In this document: positions 21,328 to 31,300 of the stretch, in pieces
How the letters are laid out: every line of letters begins with the position of its first letter
Position numbering within the stretch: position 1 is the stretch's first letter
From: Zygnema cylindricum
Taxonomy: Eukaryota; Streptophyta; Zygnematophyceae; Zygnematales; Zygnemataceae
Length of the DNA stretch: 62,000 nucleotides
Assembly: GCA_037447655.1 (NCBI GenBank)
Contig: JBBHKE010001544.1
Location: 67,719-129,718 of the forward strand
Reading direction: 5' to 3'
Made by a program: the position numbers and the translations under genes
Notes under the pieces: generated by a model
Database searches by the model: none
Seen by the model: the letters and a program-made list of their open reading frames with translations, nothing else
Told to the model about the DNA's origin: nothing

Positions 21328-24300
21328 CTGGCAAACAAGCACCGTGAGAACCTCATTATGCACACATACAACATCAATAATCAATTCACAGTAATCGTCA
21401 AGAATGTTTTACATTGTCCAACGTAATGCGTAATGTCCAATGTCTAATGCCCATGCTCAATGTCCAATGTCCAATGTCAAAGGTTCAAGTTCCAACATTC
21501 CAATGTCCATCGTCAAACTTTTAATGTCCAATTTCTACAATCCAATGTCCAGTGCACTAATATCTAATGTCCAAATGTCAAATGATTTTCGAATGCCCAG
21601 TGTCCAATATCCAAAATTCAATGTCCAATCCAGCCTCCAATGCCAAATTTTCAATGTCAAATGGTAAACGTCCCATTTGCAATATCCAATGTCAAATGTT
21701 TAGTTTCCAGTGTCCGTTGTGCAATTTTCAATATAAAATTTTCAATATCCAGTTTTTAGTATCCAATGTACAATGCACGTCCAATGGATGTGCAATGCTC
21801 AATACCCAATATTCGCTGTTTAGTGTCCAATGTTCAATGGCATATTTAATACTACAGGCCCATGCCAATGTGATACGTTCATTTTTCTATTCAGTCCATG
21901 TTTATCATAGTACTGCTTGAGGTCATCAGTCAATGGCAAGTTGTGCAAACTTTATTGGTAAATGCAAGCGCATGTTGAACAATTCAAATGTGCAAAGACA
22001 TCCTGAAAGTACTGAGAAAAAGAGTAACTGCACTATTAAACAAGTTGCAATTAACGGCATCTAAACGTCTTTCAGCTAGCAAATCTTGGCAGTTATTTCC
22101 ACTAATTAGGTGCAAAACAAAACTGAACGGCTCATGTACTTTAGTGTTGTGGTGAATGAACAACATTGTTTGAGCTCACATATTTTTCTTTGATTGTCCT
22201 AAAAATTGTTGGCGTAGAAAATGGACACTATTGATGGATGTCAAAAAGATACAAATGATGAAGTACAACAAACAATCAGACTGCTGTATTTTTATTAATT
22301 GTGAACATTACTGTTGAGCAACTTCTAACAAAAGCATACTAACAACGTAAAACAAACTTCAATACTTAGTAAAGTGCAAGCATGAGGCTTACCTTTCGAA
22401 TATGAAACCCATTTAGCACCAGCTTGTCCTGTGCCATATAGATGGGTTTAGAAGAAAATACTTCAGAAAGCTCTCCCAATACATCTTTCAGCATTCTTGT
22501 GAACTCAGCTTTATCCAGTAATTCCTCTCCATTTCCGTACTTTAGGAGTAACGTATCTACAACTTTTTCCGCTGTCATTGATAAAAAGAAAAAACAATCA
22601 TAAAGTTAAACAGAAAACAAAAAAAGTCAAAAAGATTGCACAACTCAGGGCTCAATGCACTTTAATTTGCAGTTTACAAATAACCCTTGTTACCTTCTTG
22701 CAGAAACAAGAATTAGAACCGTAACTGTGATAGACTGCACTCAGCGTACACTGCACATGGAACTGAGACACATTGCTCGTAAAACAAATCCTAAAAATGA
22801 AACTGAAAACTAAAACTGAAGAACTGATAACTGCACAAGGAAACAGATACTGAAAGTACACTACAAACAAAAATATTATGAAAGGAAAACAGTCAAAAAA
22901 AAAAAAAAACATACGTAGTGTTCGAGGTGTGTTGAGAACAAAACCGAAACACGAGACTGAACCAAGACCTACACCGAAACTCAAAGTAGAACTAAAAACA
23001 TAAACAGACACCAAAAAAAATAAAAGTCTCCGCGGTGTACACAGTGAATCGCTATTAGCGTTGGGGAATATATGGCGTGCGGTTAATTCCAGTGTTATAA
23101 TTATAATTTGAGCGACGTGGGCATTTTTCAGCCGCTTACCAAATTACTGCTAAGAAAAAACAATTAGCATTACTACTGCCAGTTTATCTTCAGCGAGCAA
23201 AAGAAACCAGCCCCGAATAAGTTGTAGAACCTTAATAGCGATTCACGATGTATCTCACCTTGTTCCGAGCTTTGCAACTCAAACCCTAAGGAATTGATAG
23301 CCACTTTCAACTCTTTTCTGTCCAATTTTCCACTCTTGTCCACATCGAGTTCGTCAAACAAACTTGCTGCTGCCAATTCGCAGTTTTCGGAGTCGGCAAG
23401 AAGCTCTTTCAGTTCAGAACCATCCACAACTCCCAAAACTAACGGACGTTCTGCAAAAAGACAACACAAGAAAACAAGGCTTGAGCATTAAGAAACATGG
23501 TTTTAATGTGCGCAAATGTATGGAAACGCTTCATGTGGCTATCCCATACTATATGTGTATGATAAGCAAAAAACCCGTACAGTACTCCTATAACACGGGC
23601 TCACCAGATATAGCATGTTGAACTTCGCACTTTGAACCATGCTAAAGACATCATGTCTCACCAAACCAGAATCAATATCATCAATGAAGGTGATTTTTTA
23701 CATCATTTTTAGCATTCAACATTTTATCAATTACGTGTATTTGACTATAAGACATTTGTTTTTTTTTATATTTGTAACCACGGAATACAAATGAAATCGC
23801 CAAATCTTATATTAAGCACAGCACTGTTATGACAATATCAATACAATGGCAACATATTTTCAAATATCTCCTCGACTTAGGACATACTTCTCAATTGACA
23901 AACGCAACATACTGAATAAAAAAAAGTGATAGGTCACTAAAATTAAATGATTAAATGATAAAATCATAGTTGGTTACTAAAAAATGTATTTTTGCCCTTC
24001 GACATTAATGGAACTACATTAATTTACGTGGAATTTTTTTTATTGAATTCTGCATATTTTTATCAAAAGACAGAATGCTTCTGCAGATTTCTCAATTGCT
24101 CAATTTCTCCATCGCAAAAAATGTAGATTATTAAATTCACCTTAACTCACAGTCACATAATAAGATAATACAAAAATAACAGCAAATAACAGAATACACC
24201 GAGTTCTTTCAGTATAAAGGACATAAAAAAACGATGATAATGATGACGATGGTGGTGGCAATAGTGATAAAAAAAACTCTAACAAAAACAACATTAGCAT

Positions 24301-24671
24301 ATATAAATCAAGATTGAGAAAACCTAACCGTTTAAAGTCATGGCGATTTCAAGCAGAATCTCGTGACTGATTCTTGCAAACGTTTCGCGATCGAGTTCCT
24401 CTCCGATATCTTTTTCGTACAAGTTCTGGAACACATTTTCAACAAGCTCGTCCGCCTCTTTTGCCGAACCTGGACGGGGTATTCCGAGAAGTCCGGCGAC
24501 TCTCAAAATAGCCGGCCTCAATTCCGACAAACATAGACGGCTATTGCGGTTGGTATCCAGCTCCTCAAACACCGCATTGATGTAAGTTTCGAATTCGGGT
24601 TCATTCTGTACGAGAGCGAGGAGTTTAGAGCCATCCAGAACATTTCCGTCTTTCTTCGGAAGAGGGGGCAT
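20995..24671 (-). CDS. EF-hand calcium-binding protein, SCS-like, four exons
   Basis: Joining 24671-24329, 23450-23259, 22571-22393 and 21327-20995 on the minus strand gives one 348-residue frame from ATG to TGA, with GT-AG at every junction and phases 1, 1 and 0. Four canonical EF-hand loops are visible: residues 39-50 (DTNRNSRLCLSE), 150-161 (DVDKSGKLDRKE), 258-269 (DTNGDGQLSKNE) and 304-315 (DFDKSGFVSKSE). The degenerate partners around 83-98 and 190-205 keep only helices. The repeated pattern DGS.L..LL...E......A.F.ELD and the length match plant EF-hand proteins of the SnRK2-interacting calcium sensor type (Arabidopsis At4g38810), which bind Ca2+ and inhibit SnRK2 kinases; this assignment is from memory of the family. 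The codons are free of stops, unlike everything around. It is the only host gene here that looks functional. Confidence 0.85.
21410..21850. repeat. Degenerate CCAATGT minisatellite in intron 3
   Basis: About 440 bp made mostly of words such as TCCAATGTC, CAATGTCCA and TCAAATG, with varying spacing. It lies wholly within intron 3 of the EF-hand gene. Open frames in it are artefacts of the repeat. Confidence 0.85.
22393..22571 (-). CDS. EF-hand gene exon 3
   Basis: 179 nt. The acceptor is AATGACAG|CGGAAAAAG and the donor CGAAAG|GTAAGCC. It encodes a degenerate hand (LLLKYGNGEELLDKAEF) and the linker VLNGFHIRK. Confidence 0.85.
23038..23252. mobile_element. MITE copy at the exon 2 donor (M0)
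   Basis: The left end TACACAGTGAATCGCTATTAG and the reverse complement of the right end TACATCGTGAATCGCTATTAA agree at 18 of 21 bases. The copy is about 215 bp and belongs to the family with ends CACMGYGAATCG seen three more times downstream. TA lies at both edges. It occupies the first part of intron 2, beginning 6 nt after the splice donor. Confidence 0.7.
23259..23450 (-). CDS. EF-hand gene exon 2
   Basis: 192 nt. The acceptor is TTTTTGCAG|AACGTCC and the donor GAACAAG|GTGAGA. It encodes VVDGSELKELLAD and EF loop 150-161. A MITE end lies only 6 nt into the following intron. Confidence 0.85.
24329..24671 (-). CDS. EF-hand gene exon 1
   Basis: 343 nt, residues 1-114 plus one base. The start is the first ATG after an A-run. 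The donor is AACG|GTTAGG. It contains EF loop 1 (residues 39-50; Gly at position 6 replaced by Ser) and a degenerate second hand. Confidence 0.85.
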
Positions 24672-24691
24672 TTTTTTTTCCCTGGTTAGGG

Positions 24692-24734
24692 ATTGGGGTT
24701 AGGGTTAGGGTTAGGGTTAGGGTTAGGGTTAGGA
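24692..24734. repeat. Short telomere-type TTAGGG array
   Basis: About six TTAGGG units on the plus strand (CCCTAA in gene direction), some 20-65 nt upstream of the EF-hand start codon. It may lie in the 5' UTR or a 5' UTR intron. Telo-box motifs (AAACCCTAA) occur in many plant promoters. Confidence 0.9.
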
Positions 24735-24941
24735 TTGGGGAAATTAGGAATACTGCGAGAGGACGAAAGGGAGAATATGCAATTAAGTACAGTACTGTGC
24801 GAATGAGAGAGAAGGGAGAGAAAATACCTGTGAACACAGAGGGAAAAAAAAAACCTGCAGACGAAGGAAAGCTGTGTGAAGGAGAAGGAATTTGAAATGC
24901 AAAGACCGTTGTAAGTTTGAAAGTGTTTGACTTTTCAGGAC

Positions 24942-25712
24942 TACACAGTGTATCGCTATTAGTGTTAATGTATTTTACTGTTTTTTGCCACTTAAAACAT
25001 TTTTTTTCCGTACACACTTGTCGGATTATGGATCGGACGGTTGCGATTGAAAGGCGAGATTCTCACCTTCCGATTGCCGGTCTCCATCTGAAAATCGGAC
25101 AAATGTGTACGGAGAAAATATGTTTTATGAGGCCAAAAAGATATTAACGCTAATACACCGCGCATCGTTATTAGTGTCAAAGTTTAAATAGTGTGTAAGT
25201 AAATATACCGTCATTGACGCTAATTAAGAATTTGAAAATTAAAAAAAAAAAAGGTTTATTCTAATTTCAGTGTTCACGCTAATTTGGAACAGCAAAAATG
25301 GAAAATTTTATGTACGATTATATACATTATTATATGTATCCGTACAAAATATAAAAAATCGTACACCGTAGTGAAATTTAAATATCCGTACATGTCAGAC
25401 TTATTTACATGTCAGACCAATCCCGTTATTTTAGCGCACGTTCCTATGCGAACGCGTCCGATTTAATTCATTTTTTGTAAAATTTTCAACTAAAAAGGTA
25501 CATTTATGTACGGTCTGACATCGACCGTACACCACACTATTTACATATTAATGTACTTTCATTCTGTACGCTAATTTGTACGGAACCTCAATTAACGTCA
25601 AGGAAAAATTAAAATCACGTATACTATTTTTGGAAAAAAATCAAAATTTTAAGAACCCAAATTAGTGACCGTGACACTAATAACGATGCGCGGTGTAGCG
25701 ATGCACGGTGTA
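24942..25712. mobile_element. Fold-back MITE M3, interrupted by M1
   Basis: The left end TACACAGTGTATCGCTATTAG pairs with a right end that is found in two pieces: TTAACGCTAA up to 25153, and TAGCGATGCACGGTGTA at 25696-25712. Removing M1 restores a continuous inverted repeat. The inside is also nearly palindromic (CCGTACACACTTGTCGG against CCGATTTTCAGATGG and GTGTACGGAG), so it folds into one long hairpin. It lies just upstream of the EF-hand gene. Confidence 0.75.
25154..25697. mobile_element. MITE M1 with perfect 26-bp TIRs, nested in M3
   Basis: 544 bp with 25154-25179 and 25672-25697 exact inverted copies (starting TACACCGCGCATCG). TA at both edges suggests a TA target duplication. No transposase frame is present. 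The inside shares blocks with M2 (GTACGATTATATACATTA, TCAATTAACGTCAAGG). Confidence 0.85.
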
Positions 25713-26130
25713 CAGTAAATGCTGTTCAGAATCTTGCAACTTGCGGCACCTCCCGTGAAGGCTGCTTCGGTGCTTCCCCACTTTTCGAGTAACGACGCCT
25801 AGCGCCGCGATAATCCCGTACAGCGAACGGAACTGCAGGACGTAACCACTCTCTTCGTTTATTTTTAATTTTGTAAATGGGAAAAGACTCAAATGAGTAG
25901 CGCAAGCGTCTTGTGGTTGGACGCAAGCGCCGAACCAACTTGTAGAAAAAATACAAATCTACGAACACAATAGTACAGATGGTACCATTGAGGGTATGAT
26001 CCCATGTAAGTATAACTTAAACATATTACTCGGTTTTTTATGAAGATTCTCCGTACCACTTTTCAGAGTATGCCGATTGTTCCTAAACATGAGAAAAAAA
26101 ATTAAACGAAAGCATTTTAATTTACTGTGA
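25713..26130. other. Unassigned stretch upstream of the 28-bp array
   Basis: A minus-strand frame of 80 codons (25726-25968), rich in Arg, is open but shows no motif. Nothing else is recognised. Confidence 0.3.
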
Positions 26131-26850
26131 CGGTTGTAGACGTGTACAAATCTTGTGACGGTGGCAGACGTGTACGAAACTTGTGACGGTTGTAGACGTG
26201 TACAAAACTTGTGACGGTACACAGCGAATCGTTATTAGTGTCAAAGTTTAAATAGCGTTGAAGAAAATTTACCGTAATTGATGCTAATTAAGAATTTGAT
26301 TTTTTCAAAAAAAAGGTGTCGTCTAATTTCGGCGTTTATGCTAATTTGGGAACAGCAAAAATGGAATATTCGATGTACGATTATATACATTAATATATGT
26401 ATCCGTATAAAATATTAAAAATTATAAGTGGTTTTTGGCGACGAGGTTGAATCCCATTGTTTTAGCGCACGTTCGTATGCATGCGCGTCTGATTTTTTTT
26501 TTTTTTTTTTTAATTTCAATTGAAAAGCTACATTTATGTACCTTCTGACATCGACCGTACACCATACTAATTAGATATTAATGTACTTTCAGGCTTTACG
26601 CTATTTTGTACGATATCTCAATTAACGTCAAGGAAAAATTAAAATCATGTATCCTATTTGAGGAAAAAAATCAAAATTTTAAGAACCCAAATTAGAGTTA
26701 TTTACACTAATAACGATTCGCGGTGTAGCAGACGTGTACGAAGCTTGTGACGGCTGTAGACGTGTATAAAACATGTGACGGTAACAGACGTGTATGAAAC
26801 TTGTAACGGTTGTAGACGTGTATAAAACTTGTGACGGTTGCATACGTCTA
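26131..26850. repeat. 28-bp tandem array, split by a MITE
   Basis: Units of the form GACGGTTGTAGACGTGTACAAA repeat three times at 26131-26218 and about five times at 26728-26850. Variants alternate between TTGTAGACG and GGCAGACG/AACAGACG. The array is interrupted by M2. Confidence 0.88.
26219..26727. mobile_element. MITE M2 inserted in the 28-bp array
   Basis: 509 bp. TIRs TACACAGCGAATCGTTATTAG and TACACCGCGAATCGTTATTAG (reverse complement of the right end) differ at one or two bases. Excising it with one TA leaves GACGGTAGCAGACG, matching sister units of the array, so the target duplication is TA. Confidence 0.85.
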
Positions 26851-26979
26851 TAAATGTGCGAGATTTTTGGGGCGTCTACAATTTATCACGTCGAACCGCA
26901 TTTTGTCTCGTTGTTGTGACTTCGAACCAGAGTTCAAAAGTAGGCGTTTCTATTATAGACCTTCTGTAGGCGCCTTTAT

Positions 26980-27165
26980 CGTAGGTTATGATATGGGTTT
27001 TTCATGTGATCTTCTTAAATCCCTACTTTGATCAGCGACCGTCCGATTGTCCAAATCTGACGATAGTTCAATCGTAAGTTGTGTTATGGGCTTTTCATGT
27101 GATCTTCTTAGATCGCTACTTTTATCAGCGACCGTCCGATCGTCCAAATCTGACAGTTTAAATAA
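26980..27165. repeat. 93-bp tandem duplication
   Basis: Two copies of a unit with TTTCATGTGATCTTCTTA and CAGCGACCGTCCGAT, offset by 93 bp and differing at several positions. No gene is seen here. Confidence 0.9.
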
Positions 27166-27861
27166 AAAATACCTCAAAAATATTTTTTTGTCCGATTTTT
27201 TTTCAAAATTTAGACATGACGTTTAATTCTCTATCGATCGATGTGCAACTCAACCCTGTTACTATTTTTTTTCATTTTGCGACCAATACAATATGGGTCT
27301 TAAGGTCATATTGTATGTTTTGCGTACAATAGGCATATTGTATGGGCCTACTTTCACCTACTTTTGAACTACACTTCGAATATTTGTCCTGTCAAATTGT
27401 AAACGTGGAGGCTTCCATGAGTTTGGGGGGTTTTGTTTATTATTATTGCCCATTTTCCAACTACAACTCATTATTTATTATTTTTCCTTCTAATTTTCCC
27501 CATTTTGTTATTATTTATAATTTTTCTTTCCCCATTTATCCAAATACAGATAAATAAAATAGCAGCGCATGTTAAACTTATAGCATTTTTCCCCTCTAAA
27601 AGGGAAAAAGGCTCTATTCCTCCTAGAGTAATAAATCATGTTGGAAGTTGGGACCACACTAAAGTCACTGTTCGTTCCTTCTGCACCTCGTTTTCTACAC
27701 CTTTGGAAAAAATTCTCCCCGATAGACCATTTTCTCGACAAGTGACTACTCATTTTTCTCAAAAATTTCAAAATAAACAAAAAACCTACAAGCTTCACAA
27801 TTTTACAAGATCAATCAAACACATTTCTTAAATTTGATTCGAGAGGACGATAACTATATGT
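27166..27861. other. Unassigned stretch before CopB
   Basis: T-rich, with frames open on both strands at 27433-27831 (plus) and 27511-27798 (minus). Neither has a known motif. The CopB target duplication TATGT ends it at 27857-27861. Confidence 0.35.
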
Positions 27862-28751
27862 TGTTGATTTTGGAAAACTTTAAGTCTTTGTAAATTAGTG
27901 TGACGGCAGGAATGTAGTAATTTGTAGCGTAAGTTTCACAAGACATGCGTCATCACTTGAGTGCAGTACTGGACAACGCAACTGCGACGCAGACGGAAAA
28001 CCGCAGCTGCTATGCAGACAGAGCAGCGCAGCAGCGCAGCGCAACAGTGACGCAGACAGAACAGCGCAATGACATCGACAGGACAACGCAACTGCGGTTA
28101 CTTTAGATATGATCCGTATAGACAACGCAATTGCTGTTATCTTGGATATGATTCGGTACGGGACACCGCAGCCGCGAGTGATATGAATGTGATTCGGTAC
28201 GGGACAACGTTGCTGCGGTTGATATGAATCAAGTCAACGGACGAGATTCATAAGAGTATCACAAGTGACTTAGCCGACAAGTATTTGTATAATCACTTAC
28301 TATAGATTCTAAGTAATATTAACTGTATGATGATAGATTGGGTTGGAAAGATTAGGAACACGTAGATCTCAGTAGGTGGGTTGATTTTGGACGTACCTCC
28401 CAGGTACACTTATATTGGTGGTACAACACTGAGAGCATAAGACTTAGGAATTAGAGCATTTTATGTATCCAGACTTCCAAGTAGTAAAACTGCAGACAGT
28501 TTTTGGGAAACTTCTGAGTGTTATATCTTGAGTGTTGTCGGGTCAATTGTGCTGAAACTTTGGGAGTAGTCATTGTTTATACTGCTCTATAATTTGATAG
28601 AGTTTTGTGAAGTTTGGTTGCTTATATTAGATTTGGTGAGCACTTGAAAACAACTGTTTGGTAGGATTCTTGATAGTTTCTGAGACTGTATCATGTCAAC
28701 TTATACTACTACAGTTGCTCCTCCACCTGCACCAGTGGTTGTAGAACAACA
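27862..28751 (+). repeat. CopB 5' LTR
   Basis: 890 bp, TGTTGATTTTGG to GTAGAACAACA. It is rich in CGCAACTGCG/CGCAGCTGC-like palindromes at 27970-28230. The gag ATG is at 28693-28695, 59 nt from the end, reading a Thr/Pro/Val-rich start that leads into the primer site. Confidence 0.92.
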
Positions 28752-29600
28752 GGTTATGAGCCTGTCATGAAGAATTCTTATCTTCTCAGGGGAAAAATAT
28801 GTTTATTGGGCGGATATGGTGGAGACTCACTTTGAGAATGTTAATCTTTAGGATATATTGGATGGTTCGCTGGATGAATCTGATCCGTCATGGTCAAAGA
28901 AAAATACTCAGGCTCGTTTTATTCTGAAATTTTGTATATGTGAGGACTTAGCAATGTCACCGATAAAAATGAAAAAAACACTTGATATCTGGATATCTCT
29001 TAAAAATGATTATGAAAAAGCTAATGTCCAGGAAGAACTTCTCTTGGCTGGAAAAATTTGGGACTATAAGTACACTGGCGATACAATGGCTGAATATTCT
29101 AACAAATTTCACATCCTTGTAGATGCACATGCTTGTGCAAGAGGTGTGTTTCCTCACTTTCAGCAAGCAACATTACTAATGAGGGGTCTCCCTCGTAATA
29201 TGAAAGAAACGTTTGATATGCTCAAACAGAAAGATAAAGCTAGCTGGACTTTACAGTTGGCAATTAATATTTTACTAGAAGAGGAAGCTACATCCAATAT
29301 TCTCAATGTTGAGCAAGTAGAGGCTTTCAATTCAGACTTTGAGAGAAAAGGACAGTTTAATCAGCAAAGAAATTAGTTTACTTCACAACATTAGTTCAGA
29401 CAGTTTAATCAAGGTGGAAATATACAGTCCAACAATGCATATTTCTATTGGAGTGAGAAAGGTCATGGATATAAGTTCTATCCTAAGCTAAAAAACGACA
29501 ACGAAACAGGTTTATACAGGCCGGGATGGCAACAAAGTTAGTTTTACAAAAGCTTCACCGGGCCTACACCTACTGGAAATGTATTATTTTTGGCTTCTTA
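28693..29600 (+). pseudogene. CopB gag, starting inside the LTR
   Basis: From ATG 28693 the frame crosses the LTR edge (PAPVVVEQQVMSLS) and meets a TGA at 28767. The core follows after other stops: WSKKNTQARFILKFCI, DIWISLKNDYEKAN, LLAGKIWDYKYTGDTMAEYS, LLMRGLPRNMKETF and ILLEEEATSNI (28858-29376), typical of copia gag (UBN2). The zinc knuckle near 29440 has lost its Cys residues (YFYWSEKGHGYKFYPK). Confidence 0.85.
28752..28764 (+). promoter_or_regulatory. CopB half-tRNA-iMet primer site
   Basis: GGTTATGAGCCTG follows the 5' LTR without a gap. It matches GGTTATGGGCCCAG at 10 of the first 12 positions or so. It is translated in the gag frame as VMSL. Confidence 0.65.
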
Positions 29601-30115
29601 GTCTCTCCAAGACAAGACTTTGACGTTTTCTGAAGAAGATGAAACGGATCTATTTGCTATGGCAGCAACAATAGAGGGCCCGAAGGACACTGGATGGATT
29701 ATAATGGATACGGGAGCCGGGAGCGTCAGCTCACATGTGCTGGAACAAACCTATCTTCAAAAATCTGAAAACAACGCCGAAGAAAAATATTTATTATGCT
29801 TGTGGGATGAGTGTCCAAAAACGTGCTGTGGGTGATGTATCTTTGCTAGTTGATGTACAAGGAAAAGCAATGGAAAGGACCCTTCACAATGTCCTTTTTG
29901 TTCGTGACTTTAAGAAAAATCTGTTTTCTACGTCCTTGGTAGAGAGTAAAGGCTTTGAGGTCAATTTGAAAAATGGTCGGCAGGTTGTTAGCAAGAATTG
30001 CAAGGTTTCAGTCTCAGGTACTAGAGATAGTAGCAAAATACACCGCATGGATATGGCTAATACCAAAGAGAATGATGTTCTGTACTCCGGTGTTTTGCAT
30101 TAAGATGAGTTATGG
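29601..30115 (+). pseudogene. CopB protease and GAG-pre-integrase
   Basis: TGWIIMDTGAGS at about 29690 corresponds to the protease active site, with a one-base shift after it. The sequence continues in another frame as MERTLHNVLFVRDFKKNLFSTSL and SGTRDSSKIHRMDMANT, the standard copia stretch ahead of the integrase. Its 3' half is included in the 211-bp duplication. Confidence 0.82.
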
Positions 30116-30411
30116 CATAAAAGATTTGGCCATGTAAATTATGATAGTTTGGGAAAAATGGTAGTTGCTAGAAAAATAGATGGTGTATCAATCACAGATC
30201 AGCAAGAATTGCAAGGTTTCAGTCTCAGGTACTAGAGATAGTAGCAAAATACACCGCATGGATATGGCTAATACCAAAGAGAATGATGTTCTGTACTCCG
30301 GTGTTTTGCATTAAGATGAGTTATGGCATAAAAGATTTGGCCATGTAAATTATGATAGTTTGGGAAAAATGGTAGTTGCTAGAAAAATAGATGGTGTATC
30401 AATCACAGATC
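29990..30411 (+). repeat. Perfect 211-bp tandem duplication in CopB pol
   Basis: 29990-30200 and 30201-30411 appear identical base for base. Removing one copy rejoins the frame SLGKMVVARKIDGVSITDQ to the zinc domain. No differences were seen in a copy that otherwise carries many mutations. Confidence 0.95.
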
Positions 30412-31300
30412 AGTCGGTCAAAACATGTGATGGTTGCGCTTTAGGCAAAATCCACAGACTGCTATTCCCTAAAGAGTCTGAACATCGGTCAACTAGACTC
30501 TTACAGCAAATTCATTCTGATGATTTTGGTCCTGCGAAGGTACCATCTGCCCGGGGGATGAAATATATGGTCAACTTCACAGATGATTTTTCAAGGTTTA
30601 CAAAAGTTTACATCATGAAATAAAAAAAGAAAGTGTTTGGTCACTTCAAACATTATAAAGCATAGGTTGAAAAACTCTACAACTTACCAATTTTGGAGTT
30701 CAGATCGGACAATGGTGGGGAATATACTTCGAAGGAATTTTAAGCCATTTTACTTGATGAAGGTATAAGTCATCTTTTGACTGATTCGTATTCACCTGAT
30801 TAAAATGGGGTTTCGGAGAGATTAAATCAAACCCTAACAGAGAGCTCTAGGTCGGTGTTTTGGAGAGATTAAATCAAACCCTAACAGAGAGCTCTAGGTC
30901 GATAGTTGCAGATAAAAATGTGGATCCAAAATTTTGGGCTGAGGCTCTAAATTGTGCGGTTTATATTAAGAATAGGATAGGATCACAATCGGTAGAGCCT
31001 ACTCCTTACGAGATCTGGACAGGTAGAAAACCAGATGTTAGTAATTATAAAGTCTTTGGTAGTAAATGCTTTATCTTGGATACATCTAATGATAGATGGA
31101 AGATGGAACCGAAAGGATTACCGGGTATTCTGTTAGGATATGATGATCACTCAAAGGGTTAAAGAGTTTTTGTGTTTGAAAGGCAAAAAATAATTGTAGT
31201 GAGAAACATCATTGTTAAGGATGAGCTAGACTCGATAGCTTTATTTGAAATAACAGAGCAGGAAAAGCAGGAAAAAATACAAAAATATGTTATTCTAGAT
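30116..31300 (+). pseudogene. CopB integrase
   Basis: The zinc domain HKRFGHVNYDS...CDGC is followed by the core: IHSDDFGPAKVPSARGMKY (first Asp), RSDNGGEYTSKEF (second Asp) and NGVSERLNQTLTESS (Glu), so all three catalytic residues can be read. The tail YEIWTGRKPDVSNYKVFGSK and GILLGYDDHSKG is present. Stops at 30621, 30666 and 30744 and a 40-bp direct repeat (30815-30854, 30862-30901) break the frame. Confidence 0.88.
30815..30901 (+). repeat. 40-bp direct repeat in CopB integrase
   Basis: GGAGAGATTAAATCAAACCC starts both copies, at 30815 and 30862, with a 7-bp spacer. It duplicates part of the catalytic Glu segment. Confidence 0.92.

Noticed and set aside
21328-21384. Earlier start for EF-hand exon 4 (adds VLTVLVCQ)
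   Set aside because: The CAG at 21330-21328 gives the join expected for the family and a good acceptor; the earlier option adds unrelated residues.
21440-21920. Met/Ser/Asn/Val-rich frames in intron 3
   Set aside because: They are translations of the CCAATGT repeat in two frames.
24625-25017. 130-codon minus-strand frame upstream of the EF-hand gene
   Set aside because: It crosses the TTAGGG array (Leu-Thr repeats) and overlaps exon 1 in another frame; no family likeness.
25726-25968. 80-codon Arg-rich minus-strand frame
   Set aside because: No recognisable domain and no neighbouring exon signals.
26131-26850. CRISPR-like array of 28-bp repeats
   Set aside because: Units abut with no unique spacers, units vary, and the context is eukaryotic; it is a minisatellite.
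27433-27831. 132-codon plus-strand frame before CopB
   Set aside because: Low-complexity start, no motif, and an overlapping open frame on the other strand.
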